DNA of 64,000 bases from Capitella teleta (lineage: Eukaryota > Annelida > Polychaeta > Capitellidae). This document shows positions 33,401 to 64,000 of the stretch, one piece after another. The notes beneath the pieces are model-generated. The model was not told the origin of the DNA and made no database searches. It worked only from the letters and a program-made list of their open reading frames with translations. The position numbers were made by a program, and so were the translations under genes. Position 1 is the stretch's first letter. Every line of letters starts with the position of its first letter. Location of the stretch: positions 183,726 through 247,725 of the forward strand of contig KB304376.1 in the NCBI GenBank assembly GCA_000328365.1, written 5' to 3'.

Positions 33401-34850
33401 GTAGGGTCTGAATAGTCGTCACATGTGCAAAAATATCAGAAGACGTCGATTAACGTCAAATGAACCGATTTCGTGAACCTACAAACTACCAGTAGGGACC
33501 TGTACTAGAATTAGGGATGCACGGAATTCCGGGTTCCGCATCTGGCTCCCCGAAATCCGGGCCTTTTCCCTGAGTTCTGGTTCCGGAAAATCATGCGTGT
33601 AAAAAACTTTACGCAACACGGTTAACGACTGAGGCAATTAAAACTGGGAGTGCAAGCGTTAGCTGGCTTTCGATTGTCTCGATTGCAATCAACCAATCAG
33701 GGTGTGGTAGGTCCAGTAAGAAGGCAGATCGGAGGCCAAGACACATGACACATGAGGAGGGGTTAACCATGCTCGGGGGATGTAAGGCCCGGCTTGGACG
33801 TTACCCTCCACGCAACCCACCTCATCAGAGGATTAAGCCCCGCCACCTGCCTGTGGGAGGCATTTGATTCCTTCAAAGAATGTACTACTGATGAAGGCTT
33901 CATTGCCACAGAGCTGAAGGTATATCTCCGGGAGCCCTGCTCAGACAGGAGGAGGGACCCTCGATCTTCTGTGGTGGGGCACCAATGCCAACAGGTTCTC
34001 GGGGCCAGCTGCGCAAGCATGCCGCTACCTGTGCGCTCCACCCCGCAGCGTCGACAGCGAGAGAACCTTCCCCGTTGCTGGCAGCGTAGCGGATGACAAA
34101 AGATCCTTTATCAAAATAAAGTCAACAATAATTTAAATAAAAATGCATGAAACATATCCATGGTTGTTGCGCTTCATTCAATCAAGTTATTAGCTTACAT
34201 ATGAGTTTGATGACAGGCGGTTTGACTACAAGCATTTGTTACTAACTATTAATTCACATAAATAGGACAGCAACAGGAAAGCTCTCATCAGTGTACATCT
34301 ATGCACAATTTGATCGGCTGCCTGTTATTCTGCCTACACTACACTACAACAACTTTTACCTGCATGGTTATGGCCACACTGTTGAATCGTTGGAAGTTAT
34401 TGCATATGTAAATTTGGGCCTCCAACTTCACAGATGTTACCACAGGGAAATACTAGTATAAAGCCGAACCTAAAAGTGTGTCCAACCCCTCCGAGCTGGG
34501 CCTCGTGGGCCTGAAATAATGAAGTATAACCGGTTACACTGCATTAATTCAGGTCATTCTGAGGGTCATTAAAATTATCGAACATTTCAAAAAAATTCTT
34601 CATTGCGAAACTTTATCATAAATTAAGGCTTCGGGTGCCAGGTGAGTTAATAACTGCCTTTCGGCTCGCGGTTACCTCATAAAATAATGTACAGCAGGTA
34701 GCAGGTTAGAATACTAAGTAATGTCTTATCTGTGGGAATCTGTGCGCGCCCACAGAATTTACCGCCACAACGAAAAGCGCGCACGGTGGGACAGCACGGT
34801 GTTGATACGGAATGCGGTTTCCTGTGTAACTCTGACAGTTCATTTGCAAA
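30420..34850. other. Intergenic region between TMEM255-like gene and AMMECR1
   Basis: A+T-rich, with no supported host gene. An AATAAA at 31497-31502 could end the TMEM255-like mRNA. A hAT relic occupies about 33512-34130. Sequence at about 30672-30745 ends in an AACCTCTTTAATC-like complement that resembles one pogo-type terminus, but no partner end was found. Confidence 0.5.
33512..34130 (+). mobile_element. hAT-family DNA transposon relic
   Basis: The left boundary TAGGGATGCACGGAA (33512) resembles a hAT terminal repeat. Near 34010-34130 one frame reads CRYLCAPPRSVDSERTF, then VAGSVADDKRSF, the conserved hAT C-terminal dimerisation block (YLxxPxxSxxSERxFS...K+R). An upstream segment with ELKVYLREP fits the same domain in a different frame, so there is at least one frameshift. 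The central domain is missing and no right terminal repeat was seen. It is a decayed, internally deleted copy. Confidence 0.7.
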
Positions 34851-37623
<2,773 letters not shown>

Positions 37624-40424
37624 TGCTCCGCCAGTGCCGCCCTGGTAGACAGCACGGTCGTCTGTTTGTCGCTTGCCTTTCACGGCGCCGTCTGTTGCCT
37701 GTGCTGCCGCCCCCGCGCTGCTAAGCCATCCTCGCTTTAACGGCGTCTCTTAAATAGTCCACGTTTTGCGCCTCTTTAACCCTGACTGACTCACCAACAA
37801 GCAGGCTTCATAGATCTCAATGTTTGTCCATTTCAAAGTGATCAAAATTTTGCTCTTTCTCAGGGATGCGACCATCACCCTCTTTCGCCCGTTAATATTC
37901 TAATTAATTTTATTTTGTCGAGAAGTTCTTTTTGAGTTCCTCTGTGATACAGTAATCAGGTCACGTTTGCCTTTTCTCATTCTTTCCTAATTAATCATCG
38001 CTTCATGAGGGTGCTGCGAGTATAATTCTCTTCTTCTTCCTGCTCAAAACTTGCGACTGAAAAAATATTACTTTGGGCCAAGTTTCTGAATCAAAAGTGA
38101 ATGGAATTGTGCTGTGTTTAAATGTCCCCTTGTTGTCTATCGAGGCAGGCACTGGTGGCTTCTTCATTCATTAATTCATTCTTCAATTGCATATATTCTT
38201 TGACTGATTGAATCTTGTAAGAGATTCTGGCGTCTTACTGCAAGTCTTATCCATCACTTTATATTACAATTAAGGTAGAATCCATTTTTTACTTTGAACC
38301 ATTTAGTGACCACCTGGGATTTAAATTCCAGCGATCTTAATTTGATTCAGATACACACCCAGATCAATGGACCATCATTTGTAGATGCAATTAATATCAT
38401 AAAACACAGGCTGTGTACAAAAAACACGCAATATTTTCATGGACTAATGTATGCTGATCTAGGGTTACGATCTGATTTAAATTCAACTGTTCTCTTCTGT
38501 TTTCTCTGGTCACCCCGATCGATGACTAACAGATATTCTACCTTATAAGTTTTTTCTTCTTCCATATTATATCGATGACCCTTTGCATCAGCTTGGCTGA
38601 TACGCACAATGTTTTTGTGTTTATTATAGAGTAGAAATTAGGAGATCTTTTTTTTATACAATGTATATTATATTGAATATCATTAATTGTAGTTTTAATC
38701 TTTGAAAGCCAATTGGGATATTGGCTGACATCTTTTTTAAATGAAATGTAGCTCTGTGGTTTCTCTGTCTTTCTCACAAACTGATATTCTGAACAATTGG
38801 ATCTCGATATGAAGTATCTTGCGATATATGATGAGCAGGCTGTTTGCTTACCTTCATCACTCAGATATAAAACTATTCAAAAGATGCTAAAAACTTGATT
38901 AAATTACAAAATTTTGGATAAATTTGAGAAGGAATTGAAAAATTTTAGGATGTAGGTTAGTTATTATGAAGGTTATTTTACATGTATTTGTTACCGAGCG
39001 TTCTATGAACTGGTACATAATTTAGACGCGAAAATGTATCATTTTGTACGTCATTCTTGGATGAAGCTGTTTCTCAATATTATGCACTAATTTTGTCAGG
39101 ATTTAATTTTGTGTGGCTCTTTTACTTTTATTCAGGGAAATTTGTTTTATTTCTCACTTTTTAATGCTCGTTTAAATTTCTCGTTTGCCTCTCTCTCTTT
39201 CTAGTTAATTACAGTAATAAGAGCTTATCTCATGATCAGACCATCTTTTTGGTTTCCACTCGTTGCTATGGAAACATAATTGGATTATGATTATGTGTTC
39301 TTTAGCCATTCATCTTTAGAATATTAATCAATAAATTTTCACACTAATATCACTTCTTACGTAATTATGTTGATTTCTCTCTTCTTTATTTAATGTTCAT
39401 TCTAGGAAATTTTTGCCTGAACATTTTAACAGATGGATTATGTCATGAATGGGTGTTCTCTGGGTTTCCGTTTGTGGTTACTTTTTCCTGAACAATAAAA
39501 GCACAATTAATCAGGAAATTATTGTTGGCTTTTTAACTTTTCATTATTATTTAACCAGTGTTTTGTACCAGTGTTTTCTCAATATTTTCTCTAAATATAT
39601 TGTAGATAATTAATCTACATGTATACGAATAGGCATAGATTAATTTTTTTGTTCAATAATTACGACATTGATTGAACTTGGACATGTTTTTTTATACTCA
39701 CATACATCCATATACGTGCATGCATACAGGTATACGGGGCCAAAAGGAGTCCTATCTACTCAATTGTAATGATTTCAATGCTTTTTAATTGTACAGTGCT
39801 TTTCCTGCAAAGGGCTACGTTCAGCAAGTAATTAAGTTTATTTGATATTTATGTTTACTTAGTTTTTATGCAGCTCATTAAATGATATCGTATCTGTCAT
39901 AATGCAGGTTCATATATATTAATTATAGCCCATCTGATTGCATTTACCAGAAGACTCTTTGTGATCGTTCACGATTCGCATTTGCTTTTGCATAAATGGC
40001 CAATTAATCCATACCAGTTAGCATATTCACCACCATGCAAAGACGAGAATTATCGTCTTTGCGCTATGGGAAATAAGAACCCTGGCGGTGAATGTGTTAA
40101 TTATTTGTGGATTAATCTATAAATTTTAGCGAATTCCCACTCATTACGATACGGGTCGTTTTAAATATTTAATTTTAAATAAATTTATTTTATTGTATTT
40201 TGAGCTCAGAAATCACTTCAGCACATATTAGATCATTTTCCAGATATACATGTATTCCTGATGTCATACTCTTGTGTAATACAGAGTCAAGAATGGTTGA
40301 ATAATATGAAAATACGGGGGTTGTTCGAAAAGTCCTCGGCCTAACGTAGAATACCACATAGGCTTCAAATTTGGAAGATATATAGTAAACTTATTTATTT
40401 CACCAAATCGAACAAAGCTTAATC
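37624..40424. other. A+T-rich intergenic or 3' UTR sequence
   Basis: No gene is supported. The stretch is A+T-rich with scattered AATAAA signals (e.g. 39494-39499), any of which might end AMMECR1 transcripts. No long repeat was recognised. Confidence 0.5.
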
Positions 40425-41703
40425 ATTTAATTATTATTTATTCACATTTTAACAACAGCCCTATTCTTCGAAGAAGTTCGAGGGACGCTGTACATGCATA
40501 GAATGTGGATAAGGCAATTAACAAGTAAAAGCGAGTTTTAAAAAGTGCGTCTTTAAAAGCGATTTAAAACGGTTCAGTGACTCAGATTGTCGCAGTTCGA
40601 TGGGAAGTGCGTTCCACATGTCGGGAGCCGCGGCACTGAAAGTTCGGCCACCAACGGTCTGCAGTCAGTACCTGGGTGCGACAAAGCGTCGATCAGAGGC
40701 CGAACGAAGGGAACGTTGTGGAACGTAGAGTTGCACGAGGTCATCAATGTACGGCGGTGCGAGTCCATTCAGGGCTTTGAAAATCATAACTGCGATCTTG
40801 TACTTGCAGCGGAATTCGACGGGCAGCCAGCTAGTGGAGTTGCTTGAGAACCGGTGTGATATGTGGTCGTGCTTCTTCGTACGGGTGATAACACGAGCGG
40901 CGACGTTCTGTGCTCTCTGCAGTCTGGCGCGCGTTGCAACAGGAAGGCCGTAGAAAAGGGCGTTGCAGTAGTCCAAGCGCGACGTGACGTAAGCCTGTAC
41001 AAGCGAGCGCGCAGCGTCAGCAGACAGGTAATGGCGGATTTTCCAGATCCGGTTCAGATGAAAGTACATGCTGCGACACACTGCCATCGAGATTGAACGA
41101 CGCGTTAAACACCACTCCAAGATCGCGCACAGAAGTGGAAGGGACGATGTGAACGCCGTTGATCCTCAGAGTAGGCTGATGCAAGGGCGTGGTGGATCTT
41201 GGGTTAGGGCGCTGGACAACCAGCAGCTTAGTTTTATCGTCGTTCAGCTTTAGGTAATGGTCACACATCCAGGTCTTCACGTTCGAGTACAGCAGAAACG
41301 CTGGATGTGGCGGCGATGGTGTTTGGAGTGAATGCCATGTAAAGCTGCGTGTCATCAGCGTAAAGGTGAAAGTCAAGGTTGTGCGCCAGGATGATGGAGC
41401 TGAGGGGCGCAGTATAGAGCGTGAAGAGAAGAGGGCCCAGTACTGAGCCCTGGGGCACACCGTACAGCACTGAATGCAGAAATGACAGACAGTCAGCTAT
41501 CTTGATCCTTTGGGTTCGGTCGCTGAGATACGATGCGAACCATTGCAACGCAGTGCCGGTGATGCCGAGTTGGTACTGAAGGTGGTTGAACAGCAGATGA
41601 TAGTCGATCGTGTCGAAGGCGGCGGACAAGTCAAGGAGCAACAAGACGGCGCCCCATCATTGTCCACCTCTCTGAGCACGTCGTTGTGGACCCGGATCAG
41701 CGT
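40425..41703 (-). mobile_element. L2/CR1-type LINE, 5'-truncated and decayed
   Basis: Read on the minus strand, the 3' half of a non-LTR reverse transcriptase. Blocks in order: LIRVHNDVLREVD (truncation point near 41703), LLLLDLSAAFDTID, GVPQGSVLGPLLF, the catalytic FHLYADDTQLY (about 41340-41375), LKLNDDKTKLLV, LGVVFNASFNLDG, RSLVQAYVTSRLDYCN, LQRAQNVAARVI and PDMWNALP. Frames change at least three times between blocks, and a TGA replaces a likely CGA codon near 40667, so it is inactive. The 3' end is followed by an A+T tail (AATAAATAATAATT on the minus strand). Block order and spelling point to the L2/CR1 group of the Jockey superfamily. Confidence 0.9.
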
Positions 41704-41988
41704 GTTAATTAATAATTAATTAATAATTTCCCTGACACTACTAAATTTTGATTGAGCGCACTCTTGCCGATGTTACTCTCAAAGCCTCATTTCGGAAGTT
41801 CTAAAAGTTTCATACTTCATTAACAACCCATAACACTATCTCTCCACATCTGATCACCGATTTTTATTTGTTACAATATATATGCTTGTCTATAGGCTTT
41901 GCTGCGATAAAAATTGAATTGAATTCTGACAGCAACAAGTTTAGTCAACACGGAAATTGCGCTAGGGGTGCATCAAACCCAACCCCCT

Positions 41989-42019
<31 letters not shown>

Positions 42020-43533
42020 CCGCATATTTTGATTATTCGAACAGAAATTTTATCTTTTACATGTATCTGCGACCGAAATATTACGATTTCCATTCAGGTG
42101 TAATTTGGACAGTAATGAACGATGACCCAACATTGGAAAAGCTATTGATATCTACATGTAGATAATTAAGTTAATGTGCACAAAAATTCACATTTTGATT
42201 CTTAATTTTTGTTCCATATGTTATGTTATAGTTTTCTACTTAATGATATACAATATCCATTCAAAGATATGTATTGTGTTATACAATACATATCTTTGAA
42301 TGAATATTTTCGACTGACAAAATATTGTATACCCATATATTTATGCAAAAAATGTGAAAAAATATGTGATTTGCGTCATTCTACATAGCTTAATGATTTG
42401 ATAATAATTTATTTGTATTCCTAACACAATAATAAATCTTTCACAAAAGGAATAAATTATACTTAATAATTATACTTATAAAATTCGAATCATCTTGTAA
42501 TGTAAAATTTTACCGAAACGTGAAACTACAGGTACCATAAAATGTTCCATGGCGCGCTTTTACGGAACCATTAGACCTACTTTTGACTTGCTGATTTCGA
42601 TAAAACATTGGCACTTACATGCAATTTAAAACGAACATAATTAAGTTTGATAAATAATTCTTGGATTCTGTAGATGTAGATGCCATTCAAAATGATAACA
42701 AACCAAGCCATGAATAATTTCACGGCTTGATTTGACCTCGTTGCATAATCTCGCGCGCTCCAATTAAGAAAACTCGAATGTGACGCGTCCAAACAGACCC
42801 GTGAAGAGCAGTCGATGGATAAAAGAGGACGCTCGGGGTCGATGTATTTGCCACCCTGTTACCAACACAAATGGTTTGTTTCGTAATTCTGCTATTGATA
42901 ATCCCAGCCACCGATCAATCAAACGGCCTTGAGTGAGTGTGAGGAGGTTGATCAACACAATGTATGTTCAAAGATTAACAAATAGGCAGTAGTCGTGTTG
43001 TGATTCTTGACTACAGACCTTTGACTACTTAGGCTTACTTGTAGTTCTAGTTGTTTTACTGGGAAATCACTCAGCCATTTATGAGTATTTAGGTTCAGTT
43101 TTTTAATATCACATTTCAAATTGAGTAAAAGTTGCTTTGAAGTGACGAATTTCGATGAAAAATGATACAATAATACATTTTTAAAGAGCTTGATCGAGTT
43201 AAGCTTTTCAGACCCCAAGGAAATCGAATAACATATTAGCATACCAAACTGTCACTCTTGGCTGCATGGTGTTTCCAGTCATAGACAGTCATATATATTC
43301 AAGCCAACCTCATTATTTATGTGAAGAGCATAGTTTCGAATGCATTCTTCTTTGAGACCTGACCCCAGTTTCTCTACTGCGCGTCGCTGAGTATCGAAGA
43401 TTGGGGGACGCTTTAGTGTTGTTGCGCGTGAGTGGGCGCCGATTCGCTGATCGATCAGCATTCGCGCTTTCTGGTGTTCACTGAAGGATCTTCTACCAGA
43501 GAGCAAGCATCACTTGGACGTCGCCACACGCCA
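41704..43533. other. Intergenic region with oligo-A and a perfect hairpin
   Basis: No gene is clear. An A28 tract lies at 41989-42016. Minus-strand frames near 42720-42958 and 43279-43506 have no recognisable domains; the second lies head-to-head with the CRE at 43534 and could be a first exon, but I could not extend it. Confidence 0.4.
42258..42302. repeat. Perfect 20-bp inverted repeat
   Basis: The left arm at 42258-42277 (CATTCAAAGATATGTATTGT) is matched exactly by its complement at 42283-42302, with a 5-nt loop (GTTAT). Outer TATACAATAT and ATATTGTATA words (42247 and about 42324) also pair, with interruptions. It may be a small palindromic element or a replication-prone cruciform. Confidence 0.9.
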
Positions 43534-43541
43534 TGACGTCA
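43534..43541. promoter_or_regulatory. Perfect CRE palindrome TGACGTCA
   Basis: A full CREB/ATF site 22 bp upstream of the ATG of the short first exon at 43564-43618, and also just upstream of a minus-strand open frame. This placement suggests a promoter, possibly bidirectional. Confidence 0.4.
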
Positions 43542-43563
43542 GACAGTCTGTGTGTCGGAGACA

Positions 43564-43618
43564 ATGTCTGCTTCTTCTCTGAAGAGGCTTTCGGATATTT
43601 ATATTCATCCCAAAGCAG
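43564..43618 (+). CDS. Candidate first coding exon upstream of ITPR
   Basis: The context ACAATGTC opens an 18-codon frame starting MSASSLKRLSDIYIHPKA that ends at an excellent 5' splice site (GCAG|gtaaag), leaving phase 1. The ITPR gene is the next plus-strand gene, and its first recognised exon (45557) enters needing two upstream bases, so at least one more exon would be required between them. It could be the ITPR start (family N-termini are also short Met-Ser-rich leaders) or belong to another transcript. Confidence 0.35.
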
Positions 43619-45556
43619 GTAAAGTCATAGAACTTGGTAAAGTATTGTGTTAATGTGATTTAAAGGACCGCCCACAAACGGCTACAGAGTGCCGTGCGTG
43701 TTGCATAGGAAGCTCTTCGTCCATGACTCTATATGGTTTATCATTATCAGATATACATTTTCTTGAGGCGTTGTTGGATATAATGTTACAATAAAACCGG
43801 AGATAAAACGCCCATTTACACACACTCTCTCGCTTGGCATATATACATGTATGCATGGGGAAATCGATGTTAATTTGACTCAAACAGCTCCTTTGAGTTG
43901 CACATCAATAATATGAAACAGGTACTGAGTGCGTGATATTACTGGTATTATTTCTAGGAATCTTTTCTGGCGTACCTACAGACTCCATTCTTCAATATGT
44001 AACGTGCCTTGTTATGGAAATTTACTTTGAGACACGACACGTTGCATTGGATAATGAAGTCTTGATCGATCGGTTGTAAGCAAATCTAAGTCTGATGTCC
44101 CAATCAATGTTGTTCATAAAGTGTTTTGTGTGTTCTGTGTCCGATGCAGCAAACGTAGTACCGACTGTGCATTGTGCAGGTGTATTCAATCCATTAAATA
44201 ATGACACATAACTCCATGCTGAGCTTGAATCCATGAAAAGTTAACGTCCCATGCATTGCAATGGCGCATGGTCGCCAGTCGGTACGCATGCATTGTCAAC
44301 AATTACAACGTTTGCTCATGGTTATAGGTGATTTGCAATAGATATTCGAACAGGGACCGTCCTCAGTAACTCGACTGAGTGATATTTGTAAGACGAAGCG
44401 GATTACTAGCTCCCTGGTTGTCAAGCGAATCCAATTGCGTCATTGTAAGCACTTTTAAGCTGGTATTTGGTCGAATGCGCGAACAAGTGACCGGGTTTAA
44501 TTGGATCTTATGGTGACAAACACAGACATTGAACTATAATGCACCTATGTACTCCTGTGCTATAGTAAACTGAACTTCTCAAAAAGTACCATTTCCAGGA
44601 AGAATGATACAAGATTTGTGGTACATATATAATTATAACATTACGCGCACTGATTAGCCCTGGAAATGCACATCATTAGCTCTTACCCATACTCTACCCT
44701 GGAGGGATTTCAGATGTTATGGTGATTTAGGGTAAAACTGTTATTTGAATACGCTAAATCCATGCAAGCGATTTTTGTTTTTAAATTTCGCGATATGAAT
44801 GTCTCGATCGGGCACGAGACATTGTTCGCCAAAGCAGAACATTTCAATAGTTGAGGGATGTGTGAGATTGCGAGACGTCTGCGAGTCAAGAAAGTCACAG
44901 GGGAAAGGGTGAAGGGTTTGCAACACGCATTCGTTGCAAGAAATACACCACATGTTGTAGAAATAATAAGAACAGTTGTTGAGTAACATACATTGCAAGG
45001 TCTGAAGGGTAAAAACCCAACAGTCTCAAAAGTATTGAACGGAGGAGTTTTAAAATTTTATGTTGAAGATAAAGAAAGACAAAAATATCCGCAGGTGAGC
45101 ATAAATCGAAGTGTATCAAATAATGTATGAAAAGGTGAACTCTACCGCCAGCCACTCTTTCATTCGAAGTCGGAAGGGAAATACGATTTCTGGTTTTGGG
45201 TTAGTCGATAGTCCCTATAATGTGCTGTTCGAATGCAATATGAGTTTTTTTTTTTCTGTCTGTCTCAGCAATAAATCATTATCTTATCTTATCTATGTGT
45301 CGATTTCGTCGAATGTGGTGTATAATGTCACCGAATTTGTAACCATTTAATAAGTGAGTTTTGATCAAAAGTCAACGTTAATTACGTGACCATGGCAGAC
45401 GCGTCATACCATTGACCAGTGCTTTGTCACCCTTTTCGGACCGAAAGTCACTAGAAGTAATTGGCGCGTTGTAAAGACAACACTCTTGCCTTTGATTATT
45501 TGCATGAATTATCATTCATAATTAGTCAATTACTAATGGTTAGTATTTTTATTCAG

Positions 45557-64000
<18,444 letters not shown>

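Overview
This window looks like nuclear DNA from an invertebrate animal. It is A+T-rich, its genes are split by many spliceosomal introns (often only 40-70 nt), and it carries tRNA-derived SINEs, an L2/CR1-type LINE and decayed DNA transposons. The very short introns and the gene set would suit an early-branching metazoan such as a sponge, but the sequence alone does not fix the phylum.

Layout, left to right: (i) 1-6.3 kb has an orphan first exon (minus) beside a perfect CRE palindrome, and a small unrecognised three-exon minus-strand gene at 5428-6227. (ii) 6797-12580, minus: a complete TSPEAR homologue (signal peptide, TSP/laminin-G domain, seven EAR repeats, about 675 aa), with nine exons in consistent phase. 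(iii) 14848-16757, plus: eIF4E2/4EHP, seven exons, 220 aa. (iv) 17218-21085, minus: a leucine-rich-repeat protein with Lys-rich ends, ten exons, convergent with eIF4E2. (v) 21.1-28.5 kb: a repeat-rich gap with a pogo/Tigger-like element. (vi) 28544-30419, plus: a TMEM255-like four-span membrane protein ending in a PPxY motif; its first exon was not found. (vii) 33.5-34.1 kb: a hAT transposase relic. (viii) 34851-37623, plus: AMMECR1, five exons, 270 aa. (ix) 40.4-41.7 kb: a 5'-truncated LINE. (x) 45557 to the window end, plus: a divergent inositol 1,4,5-trisphosphate receptor (ITPR) of more than 50 exons and about 2,400 visible residues, cut off just before the pore filter.

The genes are ordinary, functionally unrelated neighbours: translational repression (4EHP), ER calcium release (ITPR), a secreted or surface EAR protein (TSPEAR), a membrane adaptor-like protein (TMEM255) and AMMECR1. 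They do not form an operon or a pathway cluster.

The most unusual signals are three. A 9-mer, ATCATAACG, recurs in closely spaced pairs and fills several TSPEAR introns. The ITPR gene keeps the alpha-domain IP3 ligands but has lost the beta-trefoil RTTGR loop. One ITPR intron holds a hairpin-forming minisatellite whose block, including the 3' splice site, has been duplicated.
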